Assembly (NCBI RefSeq): GCF_011100465.1 | Contig: NZ_CP049740.1 | Coordinates: forward strand, 2,224,001 to 2,288,000 | Length of the DNA: 64,000 nt | Direction of reading: 5' to 3' | Source of the DNA: Jeotgalibaca arthritidis | Lineage (GTDB): Bacteria > Bacillota > Bacilli > Lactobacillales > Aerococcaceae | Shown: positions 57,642 to 64,000 of the stretch, one piece after another | Position numbering within the stretch: the first letter of the stretch is position 1 | How the letters are laid out: each line of letters begins with the position of its first letter | Position numbers and translations under genes: made by a program | The notes under the pieces: model-generated | Seen by the model: only the letters and a program-made list of their open reading frames with translations | Told to the model about the DNA's origin: nothing | Database searches by the model: none

Positions 57642-58625
57642 TTATAGTTTGATAATGATGGAACCCCAAGTGAGGCCACCACCAAAACCAGTAAATAAGA
57701 TGTGACTGCCATCTCCAATTGCCACTTGTCCTGAATCAACCATTTGGCTGAGTAGAACAGGTATGCTTGCTGCAGATGTATTACCTGTCTCCGCAATATT
57801 TGATGCGAATTTAGATAAGGGTAGCTTAACCTTTTTACTGATTGCTTCTAGTAGACGAATATTTGCTTGGTGGGCAACCACCCAGTCAATATCTTCTTTA
57901 ACTAGATTTCCTTTCGCAACTACATCAGTAATTGTTTTCGGAACACTGCGGATTACAAAGTCAAAAATGCCTCTGCCATCCATTTGTAAGTACTGCTTTG
58001 CTGTTACAACGTCATCGGTTGCAGCTGCAAATGGATTAGTTACCTTCTTATCATCAGCAGTTAACGCAATGAAGCGTGAGCCATCTGAATGTAAGTCCTC
58101 AGCGACAAAATGATCTGTCTCTGATTCTTCCAGTAATAAACCACCAGCGCCATCTCCAAATAGAACAGCCGTTGAACGGTCTTCCCAATTTACAATTTTT
58201 GACATTGTTTCTGCCCCAAGGACAAGTCCTTTTTTATACATCCCACTTCTCATTAAATGACAAGCAGTTGATAGAGCATAAACAAATCCTGAACAAGCTG
58301 CATTAATATCGAAACAGAATGCATTTGTGGCACCAATTTTTTCTTGGACCAAGCAAGCTGTTGACGGACTGGATGCATCAGGTGTCATGGTTGCCAAAAT
58401 AATAAAATCAATTTCTTCGCTAGAGATACCTCTTTTTTCTAAAATAACATTAGCGGCTTTCGCTGCTAATTCAGAAGTATTTTCTCCAGTTGAAATGTAT
58501 CGTTGGGAAATGCCTGTTCTTTTCTTTATCCACTCATCGCTTGTATCTAGAAAAGCAGTTAAGTCATGATTTGACACAATATGTGGCGGTAAATAATGTC
58601 CGGTTGTTGTGATCTTAATTCCCAT
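57642..58625 (-). CDS. fabH: 3-oxoacyl-ACP synthase III
   Basis: A 327-residue initiating condensing enzyme joining acetyl-CoA (or branched primers) to malonyl-ACP. The triad is Cys111 (NAACSGFVYAL), His252 (AHQANIRLLE) and Asn282 (ETGNTSAASIP). The N-terminus HYLPPHIVSN and DEWIKKRTGI are typical. It lies 5 bp after fabT. Confidence 0.98.
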   Translation of the reverse strand: MGIKITTTGHYLPPHIVSNHDLTAFLDTSDEWIKKRTGISQRYISTGENTSELAAKAANVILEKRGISSEEIDFIILATMTPDASSPSTACLVQEKIGATNAFCFDINAACSGFVYALSTACHLMRSGMYKKGLVLGAETMSKIVNWEDRSTAVLFGDGAGGLLLEESETDHFVAEDLHSDGSRFIALTADDKKVTNPFAAATDDVVTAKQYLQMDGRGIFDFVIRSVPKTITDVVAKGNLVKEDIDWVVAHQANIRLLEAISKKVKLPLSKFASNIAETGNTSAASIPVLLSQMVDSGQVAIGDGSHILFTGFGGGLTWGSIIIKL

Positions 58626-58630
58626 TTACA

Positions 58631-59089
58631 TTACCTTTTCCCAATACTTTCAACCAGTTCGAATAAGAAACTGTGGAGGTTACTCAAACCTCGTAATAGT
58701 ACTTCCACTTCTTCGTCATCCATACCTTCAATTGTTCGTTTCACCATTTCACGATGGAACTTTTCATGAAGACGATAGACAAGCTTACCTTTTTTAGTCA
58801 GACCTAGTTTAATAACCCTGCGATCATTTTCCATACGTTGTCTGACAACATAGTCTTTTTTAACGAGACTGTTGATAGCAACGGACAAGGTACCGGCAGT
58901 AATACTCAGTTTCTTAGCAACTTCAGACGATGTATGCTCTGAATACATACCGATTGCTTCAAGTGTATGCATTTCGCTAATTGATAAATCAGTAAAATTA
59001 CTTGTTCGCAATGCATCTTCTTCAATATCAAGAACTTCGTTGAAAATCGAAACTAAATATGAATTGATTTGTTCGATAGAATGACTCAA
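58631..59089 (-). CDS. fabT: MarR-family repressor FabT
   Basis: A 152-residue winged-helix regulator. In streptococci and enterococci FabT, bound to acyl-ACP, represses the fab operon it heads. The helix-turn-helix covers about 50-85 (HTSSEVAKKLSITAGTLSVAINSLVKK) and the wing is QRMENDRRVIKLGLTKKG. The frame continues 58 codons upstream, through its own promoter region. The TTG at 59089, with GGAGG about ten bases before it, gives the usual family size. Position at the head of the cluster supports the name. Confidence 0.93.
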   Translation of the reverse strand: MSHSIEQINSYLVSIFNEVLDIEEDALRTSNFTDLSISEMHTLEAIGMYSEHTSSEVAKKLSITAGTLSVAINSLVKKDYVVRQRMENDRRVIKLGLTKKGKLVYRLHEKFHREMVKRTIEGMDDEEVEVLLRGLSNLHSFLFELVESIGKR

Positions 59090-59144
59090 AGAATGGCTCC
59101 CTCCTTTTAAAATTTTAGCTCGAAAGAACTTTGAATTCCAAATA

Positions 59145-59159
59145 GTTTGATTATCAAAC
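59145..59159 (-). promoter_or_regulatory. FabT operator (perfect palindrome)
   Basis: GTTTGAT-T-ATCAAAC is a perfect 7-1-7 palindrome and matches the TTTGAnnnTCAAA-type FabT box. It lies 14 bp downstream of the -10, across or just after the transcription start. Confidence 0.8.
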
Positions 59160-59160
59160 C

Positions 59161-59176
59161 ATTTGACCTCCAAACT
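59161..59176 (-). promoter_or_regulatory. Second, degenerate FabT-like site
   Basis: On the minus strand AGTTTGGAGGTCAAAT keeps both half-site cores (AGTTTG and CAAAT) and overlaps the -10 of the fabT promoter. It may be a weaker second site. Confidence 0.45.
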
Positions 59177-59202
59177 ATATACAAAAAATAAAAAACTGTC
59201 AA
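59174..59202 (-). promoter_or_regulatory. Promoter of the fab-acc operon
   Basis: A consensus TTGACA (59197-59202) and TATAGT (59174-59179) on the minus strand are 17 bp apart, upstream of fabT and next to the FabT sites. Confidence 0.85.
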
Positions 59203-59238
59203 CAATCTTCCCAATATTTTTTCTTCTTAACCTTTTCT

Positions 59239-59269
59239 TAAAAAAAGAATCTTGATATATCAAGATTCT
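59239..59269 (-). terminator. Second terminator downstream of the DUF2187-like gene
   Basis: A perfect 24-bp palindrome (59246-59269, core CTTGATATATCAAG) is followed on the minus strand by six T or more. It insulates the fab promoter from upstream transcription. Confidence 0.75.
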
Positions 59270-59287
59270 AAAGAAATTTATTAAAAC

Positions 59288-59322
59288 AAAAAACCAAGAG
59301 AATTAAGGGATTCTCTTGGTTT
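59288..59322 (-). terminator. First terminator downstream of the DUF2187-like gene
   Basis: A perfect 13-bp stem (59291-59303 / 59310-59322) with a 6-nt loop ends in a T-rich tract on the minus strand, 4 bp after the gene. Confidence 0.9.
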
Positions 59323-59325
59323 GAT

Positions 59326-59667
59326 TTACTCTTCTGTATTCATAAATTCATCAATATCTTTGAAGTTAACAATTGTTTTATCTTCACAAATGTCCTTCAT
59401 TACTTCCGATGATTGTTCCCAGTTGATTTCAACTACCGCACTATTAGTCAATAGTTTTTGGATTGTACCAACCATCTTGTGGTCCCGAAAAGTAAAGCGA
59501 ATCTCATCCCCTACATCCGGCCTAATCGACTCTTTAATCGTATCTACAACCTTTAGGGCATCCTCGTAAGAAACACCTAGTAAACTCGCAATTCGAGAAT
59601 TACTTGTACCCTTTCGTAGTTGAGTCTCAATCATCGTTTTTGTTTCTTCAGGAATCTTTTTAGCCAT
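59326..59667 (-). CDS. HTH plus DUF2187 (YkvS-like) protein
   Basis: A 113-residue protein. The N-terminal half (about 8-50) looks like a small helix-turn-helix (TQLRKGTSNSRIASLLGVSYEDALKVV). The middle (VGDEIRFTFRDHKMVGTIQKLLTN, about 56-79) resembles the KOW-like DUF2187 / YkvS fold, and the end is acidic. Function unknown; nucleic-acid binding is a reasonable guess. The ATG at 59667 has GAGGAG eleven bases upstream. It is monocistronic with two terminators. Confidence 0.7.
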   Translation of the reverse strand: MAKKIPEETKTMIETQLRKGTSNSRIASLLGVSYEDALKVVDTIKESIRPDVGDEIRFTFRDHKMVGTIQKLLTNSAVVEINWEQSSEVMKDICEDKTIVNFKDIDEFMNTEE

Positions 59668-59806
59668 ATCTAATTGATCTCCTCGCTTTCCGTGCATGAG
59701 TGGCCACACAGTTTCTAATATAAGTATAACATATTTTTAATAAATTAGGGATTAATAGCCCTTTTGGTAAAAATGTTGTGAAGGGTTATGGAAGGAGGTT
59801 TATGTG

Positions 59807-59875
59807 ATGTTTTATCGTAACTTCTTCTTTATAAATGGATTTCTTAATTATAGAATTAATATCGAGTGTTTTTGA
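59807..59875 (+). CDS. Possible 22-aa peptide ORF
   Basis: MFYRNFFFINGFLNYRINIECF, preceded by AAGGAGG at eight bases. No promoter is obvious and the peptide has no known relatives that I can name. It lies in the roughly 350-bp gap between the DUF2187-like gene and tRNA-Arg. Confidence 0.2.
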   Translation: MFYRNFFFINGFLNYRINIECF

Positions 59876-59965
59876 ATTAAATTGCATTACTTTTTTCAAA
59901 ATTAACAGTTAAATGTATTTTTGAAAAAGGGTTTCTATATGCAATTAAAAAAAGAGCAATATAAC

Positions 59966-59995
59966 AAAAGACCCCCTATCATTAGGAGGTCTTTT
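59966..59995 (-). terminator. Terminator after tRNA-Arg
   Basis: AAAAGACCCCCT (59966-59977) pairs with AGGAGGTCTTTT (59984-59995), with one mismatch and T-tracts on both strands. It lies 25 bp downstream of the tRNA on the minus strand. Confidence 0.85.
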
Positions 59996-60019
59996 CGTAA
60001 ACTATCTTTTTCTATTTAC

Positions 60020-60092
60020 GTCTCAGGAGGGATTCGAACCCCCGACCGTTCGCTTAGAAGGCGAATGCTCTATCCTGCTGAGCTACTGAGAC
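60020..60092 (-). tRNA. tRNA-Arg (anticodon UCU)
   Basis: A 73-nt cloverleaf on the minus strand: acceptor stem GTCTCAG/CTGAGAC, D-arm AGCTCAGCAGGATAGAGC, anticodon stem TTCGC/GCGAA with loop CTTCTAA (anticodon TCT, 60056-60058), and T-arm GGGGGTTCGAATCCCTC. CCA is not encoded, consistent with the tRNase Z gene in this window. Confidence 0.97.
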
Positions 60093-60182
60093 AACACGGT
60101 GTTCTCTAACAGAACATTTATAATTATATGAAATTTTTGAATGAAAGTCAACAGATTTTCTAAAATGTTTTTTTAATATTTA

Positions 60183-60202
60183 GGGAGTCTTTTCAGACTC
60201 CC
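60183..60202 (-). terminator. Weak terminator hairpin after the PLP lyase gene
   Basis: GGGAGTC (60183-60189) pairs perfectly with GACTCCC (60196-60202) across six bases. Only an AT-rich tract follows on the minus strand rather than a clean T run. Confidence 0.55.
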
Positions 60203-60210
60203 CTAGTTCA

Positions 60211-61446
60211 TTAGTCTTTGAAAAATACGTCTTCTACAGCGGCTGTAACAGCTAGTTTGACGTGTTCGAATGTTAACCCACCTTGAATGTAAAGTGTGTA
60301 TGGTGGACGAATTGGGCCATCTGCGGATAATTCGATACTTGCTCCTTGAATAAATGTTCCAGCAGCCATAATAACTTCACTCTCATATCCTGGCATCGGT
60401 GCTGGGATAGGTGTGACATTTGAATCAACTGGTGAATATTTTTGAATAACTTGAGCAAAGCCAATCATTTGTTCTTTAGATGGTAATTCTACCATTTGAA
60501 TAAGGTCTGTACGAGGGTCATTCCATTTTGGTGTTGACTCTACGCCTACTTCTTCTAAGAGTGCTGCTGTATAGATTGCTCCCTTAACCGCTTCTCCAAC
60601 AACGTGAGGTGCTAAAAATAGCCCTTGGTACATTTCTAATAAACTATACAAGGTTGCTCCTGCTTCACGCCCAATACCGGGTGTCGTCAAACGGTAAGCG
60701 CACTTCTCAATCAACTCTTCCTTACCTGCTATATAACCACCCATTTTGACGATACCGCCACCTGGGTTTTTAATTAAGGATCCTGCAATTAAATCGGCTC
60801 CAACTTCGATTGGTTCCATCTTTTCTACGAATTCACCATAACAGTTATCGACAAAGAAGATGGCATGAGGTGCTAATTCACGAACACGTTCAATCATTTG
60901 ACGGATATCTTCAATCGTGAATGATGGACGGTTCGCATAACCACGTGAACGTTGAATACCAATGATTTTGGTTTTTTCTGATATTTTTTCTGCAACTGTA
61001 TCAAAATCAACTGCACCATTTTCTAGTAAATCAACATGGTCATAACCGATTTGATACTCTATTAAAGAACCAATTCCGTTTCCTGTTACACCAACGATAT
61101 CTAATAACGTATCGTAAGGCTGACCTGTGATATACAACAAGTCATCTCCTGGGCGAAGGAGTCCCAATAAGGCGGTCGAAATGGCATGTGTACCAGAAAT
61201 AATTTGTGGTCTCACAAGTGCTGCTTCTGCTTTAAACACGTCTGCATACAATTCTTCTAAGGTATCTCGGCCTGTATCGTTGTAACCATACCCAGTACTT
61301 GGATTAAAATGATAATCACTGACGTTACAGTTTCTAAAACCATCCAATACTTTCTTTTGGTTAAACAAAGCATTATCTTGAACCTGCTTAAAGACAGGTT
61401 GTAGTTGCTTGTCAATTTTATCTACAATTGCTTCAATGTTACTCAT
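60211..61446 (-). CDS. PLP-dependent methionine gamma-lyase-like protein (YnbB / aluminium-resistance family)
   Basis: A 411-residue fold-type I PLP enzyme. The PLP Lys lies in SLIKNPGGGIVKMGGYIAG (about 236-254), and RSRGYANRPSFTIEDI and FVDNCYGEFVE line the cofactor pocket. Family members are annotated as methionine gamma-lyase or aluminium resistance protein, but the true substrate is uncertain. The ATG lies inside the last codons of hflX (8-bp overlap). In Bacillus the family is followed by glnR-glnA; here a terminator hairpin and tRNA-Arg follow. Confidence 0.88.
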   Translation of the reverse strand: MSNIEAIVDKIDKQLQPVFKQVQDNALFNQKKVLDGFRNCNVSDYHFNPSTGYGYNDTGRDTLEELYADVFKAEAALVRPQIISGTHAISTALLGLLRPGDDLLYITGQPYDTLLDIVGVTGNGIGSLIEYQIGYDHVDLLENGAVDFDTVAEKISEKTKIIGIQRSRGYANRPSFTIEDIRQMIERVRELAPHAIFFVDNCYGEFVEKMEPIEVGADLIAGSLIKNPGGGIVKMGGYIAGKEELIEKCAYRLTTPGIGREAGATLYSLLEMYQGLFLAPHVVGEAVKGAIYTAALLEEVGVESTPKWNDPRTDLIQMVELPSKEQMIGFAQVIQKYSPVDSNVTPIPAPMPGYESEVIMAAGTFIQGASIELSADGPIRPPYTLYIQGGLTFEHVKLAVTAAVEDVFFKD

Positions 61447-62692
61447 TTATTTGACTATCTCCTAACCATTTTGACTGTCTTTTTGCGTAGCCTTTAAACA
61501 AATAGACATTCTTTTCTTCTATTAAATCCATTTCTTCAACGAATGTTTCTTGTTGAAGTTGATTAAACAAACTACCACCATCTAACAATGGCACCTCACG
61601 CTCATAGGCAACTAAATGCTTCTTAATTTCGTTCCACATAAAGTCTTGCAGTTTAGCAATATCATTCTCATCTAAGGCTGATATAACAATATGCGGGTGT
61701 AAATGAGGCTGGAAGTTATCGTGAATCATATCTTTTTTATTGTAAACCGTAATAATCGGCGTTTCTTGCATCTTTAAGTCTTCTATTAAAGAGAGCACTG
61801 TTTCTTCTTGTTGGTCAACAAATTCTTGCGATGAATCTACCACATGAAGGAACAAATCAACGCCCCTACTTTCTTCCAAAGTAGAATGGAAGGCATGAAT
61901 CAGTTGCGTTGGTAAGTTTTGAACGAAACCAACTGTATCAGTTAAGGTTGCTTTGAATTGATTTGGAAAGACCATTTTTCGTGTTAATGGATCAAGAGTT
62001 GCAAACAAGAGATTTTCTTCAAATGTTCCTGCATCCGTTAAACGGTTTAAAATAGTTGATTTCCCAGCATTGGTATAACCAATCAAACCAATTTGAAAGA
62101 CACCGCTCGCTTGCCTTTTTTCGCGTGAGCGCTGGCGATGTTTTTCTGTTTCTTCCAATTCTTTTTTGATTTCAGTAATCTGGCGATGGATATGACGGCG
62201 GTCTGTTTCCAGCTTCGTCTCACCTGGTCCACGAGTGCCAATTCCCCCACCTAAACGCGACATATTGACCCCCTGGCCCGTTAGTCTTGGTAAAAGGTAA
62301 TTCAGTTGGGCAAGCGAAACTTGTAGTTTCCCTTCCTTACTTTTAGCACGCATCGCAAAAATATCTAAAATTAATTGAATACGGTCAATCACTTTACACG
62401 GAAGCGCCTCTTGTAGGTTTCTAAGGTGACGTGGTGATAATTCTTGTTCAAAAATAACCGTATGTGGGTTAAATTCTTCAACCAAATGGGTTAGCTCTTC
62501 TAGTTTCCCTTTACCAATAACGGTTCTAGGATCGATACTATCCTTTTTCTGTGTTAAAACGGCTACAACTTCCCCTTCAACAGTCTCCGTCAAATTCGCT
62601 AGTTCTTGTAGTTCATAGTCAAATAGGTCATCGGACTGACGTGTCTGTACAGAAACCAGAATAACGCGTTCTTGCTCTTTTGCTGTCTCCAA
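61439..62692 (-). CDS. hflX: GTPase HflX
   Basis: A 417-residue ribosome-associated GTPase that rescues stalled or heat-damaged ribosomes. The N-terminal HflX domain (GKGKLEELTHLVEEFNPHTVIFEQELSPRHLRNL) and the glycine-rich linker GGGIGTRGPGETKLETDRR are followed by the G domain: G1 GYTNAGKST, G3 DTVGFVQNLP, G4 NKKD. It starts at a TTG immediately after the miaA stop, with AGGGG upstream. Confidence 0.96.
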   Translation of the reverse strand: METAKEQERVILVSVQTRQSDDLFDYELQELANLTETVEGEVVAVLTQKKDSIDPRTVIGKGKLEELTHLVEEFNPHTVIFEQELSPRHLRNLQEALPCKVIDRIQLILDIFAMRAKSKEGKLQVSLAQLNYLLPRLTGQGVNMSRLGGGIGTRGPGETKLETDRRHIHRQITEIKKELEETEKHRQRSREKRQASGVFQIGLIGYTNAGKSTILNRLTDAGTFEENLLFATLDPLTRKMVFPNQFKATLTDTVGFVQNLPTQLIHAFHSTLEESRGVDLFLHVVDSSQEFVDQQEETVLSLIEDLKMQETPIITVYNKKDMIHDNFQPHLHPHIVISALDENDIAKLQDFMWNEIKKHLVAYEREVPLLDGGSLFNQLQQETFVEEMDLIEEKNVYLFKGYAKRQSKWLGDSQINE

Positions 62693-63628
62693 CTAATCAC
62701 CCCTTTCTATAAAATGTGTGACAACTTGATTAACATCTAACTGATAGTTTTGATCAAAAACATCAAACCAATGGACATTTGCCATGCGATTTCTAAACCA
62801 CGTTAGCTGACGTTTCGCATAGCGTCTTGAGTTTTGTTTAACGGCTTCTTTAGCATCGTCAAAACTAATCTGTCCATCAAAATATGGGAACCACTCTTTA
62901 TAACCAATTCCTTTGTGGGCTTGGTTATTTTCTCTCTCTGCTAAATCATAAAGAAAACGGGCTTCTTCTAGCAGACCCTTTTCTAGCATGCTGTCAACGC
63001 GACCGTTAATGCGTTCATACAAGAGTCCGCGGTCACAGTTTAAAGCAATCAGCAAGCTATCGTACCGATCGTTGACCTCTAACTCTTGATCTGAAAACAA
63101 CTGACCACTGACGTGAATCGCTTCTAATGCTCGAATAACCCGTCTAGAATTATTAGGATGAATGGCTTGAGCCGCTTTCGGATCAATCGCCAACAATTTA
63201 TTCCACATTGATTCAGCTGATGTTTCAGCTAGTTCCTCTTCAAGATGGGCGCGATATAAAAGATCATCACCTGCATTGCCGAACGTTAAGTCACTTAACA
63301 GGCCTTGAATATACAAACCAGATCCTCCAACAATAATCGGAAGCTTGCCCTTTTGGTGAATGGCTTCAATCGCTGCTTCAGCTGCTTCCTTAAAGTCACT
63401 TGCCGTATAAGGCGCTGCTGGATCGACAATATCAATCAGATGATGAACGACACCATCCATTTCTTCCTCCGTCACTTTCGCTGTTCCAATATCAAGTGTG
63501 CGATAAACTTGAAGAGAATCTCCATTAATAACTTCGCCGTTGTATTGTTTAGCTAATTGAACACCCAACGCTGTTTTTCCAACAGCTGTGGGGCCCATAA
63601 TAACAATAACTTTCTTTTTTTTATTCAC
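62693..63628 (-). CDS. miaA: tRNA dimethylallyltransferase
   Basis: A 311-residue enzyme adding dimethylallyl to A37 of tRNAs reading UNN codons. The P-loop is GPTAVGKT. NGDSLQVYRTLDIGTAKV, HLIDIVDP, GGSGLYIQGLL and the late RRYAKRQLTWFRNR are diagnostic. The GTG at 63628 has AGGAGG upstream and overlaps the end of the upstream phosphodiesterase by 8 bp; the longer open frame was rejected. miaA-hflX is a conserved pair. Confidence 0.95.
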   Translation of the reverse strand: MNKKKKVIVIMGPTAVGKTALGVQLAKQYNGEVINGDSLQVYRTLDIGTAKVTEEEMDGVVHHLIDIVDPAAPYTASDFKEAAEAAIEAIHQKGKLPIIVGGSGLYIQGLLSDLTFGNAGDDLLYRAHLEEELAETSAESMWNKLLAIDPKAAQAIHPNNSRRVIRALEAIHVSGQLFSDQELEVNDRYDSLLIALNCDRGLLYERINGRVDSMLEKGLLEEARFLYDLAERENNQAHKGIGYKEWFPYFDGQISFDDAKEAVKQNSRRYAKRQLTWFRNRMANVHWFDVFDQNYQLDVNQVVTHFIERGD

Positions 63629-64000
63629 CTTGCACGATCCTCCTAATACGCAATGCCTTTTCAGGAAAATCCGTAATGACACTATCAACTTTTTTTCTAA
63701 AGCAAAAGGCTAACAAAGCTGAATGATTTACCGTCCATACTCGTATAGGAATAGACCGAGTTTGGAACAGTATATGGAGTAAGGTTTTTAATCCGGTATG
63801 CCATGCTAAAACTGTTATGCCATTTTTAAGTTGTTTATGATTTTTATTTTTCTCATTAAATAAGAGTGCAAACTCAACATCGGGATTTAACTGCGTTAGA
63901 CGCTCTAGCGTACGATAATTAAAACTCGAATAAACAATTCGAAAGTCAGGCTTTATCTTGCCTACTAAGTCTAGAACAATTTTCTCAATGCCTTGGTACT
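63621..64000 (-). CDS. Glycerophosphodiester phosphodiesterase (C-terminal part, cut by window edge)
   Basis: About 125 C-terminal residues are in the window, reading leftward from the edge and ending ...KKVDSVITDFPEKALRIRRIVQGE before a TAA at 63621. IPIRVWTVNH and VDSVITDFP match the end of the GDPD TIM barrel (W-T-V-N and the D-x-I-I-T-D-x-P motif). The family splits glycerophosphodiesters into glycerol-3-phosphate and an alcohol. Its catalytic N-terminal motifs are outside the window. It overlaps miaA by 8 bp, so it is probably in the same operon. Confidence 0.85.
   Translation of the reverse strand, partial: YQGIEKIVLDLVGKIKPDFRIVYSSFNYRTLERLTQLNPDVEFALLFNEKNKNHKQLKNGITVLAWHTGLKTLLHILFQTRSIPIRVWTVNHSALLAFCFRKKVDSVITDFPEKALRIRRIVQGE

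Noticed and set aside
58631-59263. 210-residue version of FabT
   Set aside because: The first 58 codons read through the fab promoter and FabT operators. The TTG at 59089 has the ribosome binding site and gives normal family length.
59921-60109. Plus-strand ORF of 62 residues across tRNA-Arg
   Set aside because: It is antisense to a tRNA gene and its terminator. The matching peptide (GGIRTPDRSLRRRMLYPAELLRQ) is a known false ORF produced by antisense tRNA.

Overview
The window is a chromosomal core-gene stretch of a low-GC Gram-positive bacterium, almost certainly Lactobacillales (Enterococcaceae / Carnobacteriaceae / Aerococcaceae type). The evidence is AT-rich DNA with strong AGGAGG ribosome binding sites, the Gram-positive replicase PolC, T-box leaders on aminoacyl-tRNA synthetase operons, type-B RNase P RNA downstream of gpsB, two-subunit GlyRS, and a FabT/FabH/FabK/Acc fatty-acid cluster. 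There is no dxr next to uppS-cdsA-rseP. I cannot name the genus from the sequence alone. No phage, insertion sequence, CRISPR array or defence island was seen.

Layout, left to right. 1-12.1 kb, all on the minus strand: transcription and translation genes (nusA partial, rimP), polC, the envelope/lipid genes rseP-cdsA-uppS, then frr, pyrH, tsf and rpsB. A structured non-coding block of about 225 bp lies between frr and uppS. 12.3-23.4 kb: plsC-like acyltransferase, a heterodimeric ABC exporter, yneF, lexA with its own SOS box, apt, recJ, a LapA-type membrane protein, rnz and obgE. 23.5-31.3 kb: the cluster phoH-ybeY-dgkA-era-recO, glyQ-glyS behind a glycine T-box, rpsU and a Fur/Zur regulator. 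31.4-38.3 kb: PPDK regulator, nfo, hisS-aspS behind a T-box, and a three-SH3 cell-wall amidase. 38.3-49.4 kb: dtd-rel, a DUF3013-like gene-prmA-rsmE-deoC operon, mpg, gpsB, rnpB, an RlmL-type methyltransferase, an orphan membrane protein, an RNase H-like protein, a cold-shock protein and a TPR protein. 49.4-59.2 kb: the complete saturated fatty-acid synthesis operon fabT-fabH-acpP-fabK-fabD-fabG-fabF-accB-fabZ-accC-accD-accA, transcribed leftward from a promoter carrying FabT-like palindromes. 59.3-64 kb: a DUF2187-like protein, tRNA-Arg(UCU), a PLP lyase, hflX, miaA and the 3' end of a glycerophosphodiester phosphodiesterase.

Most genes sit in tight operons with 1-14 nt start/stop overlaps (TAATG, ATGA, TAGTG), implying translational coupling. 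Many starts are TTG or GTG, chosen here by ribosome binding site position. The parts worth a second look are non-coding: (i) the long imperfect hairpin flanked by terminators at 8.68-8.91 kb; (ii) four copies of an inverted repeat built on the core GTAcGATACAG, three in tandem at 32.28-32.42 kb and one at 47.64 kb; (iii) a long-stem terminator between rpsB and tsf; (iv) an operator-like inverted repeat on the promoter of the orphan membrane protein; (v) two small ORFs with good ribosome binding sites. I did not find a convincing new multi-gene system.
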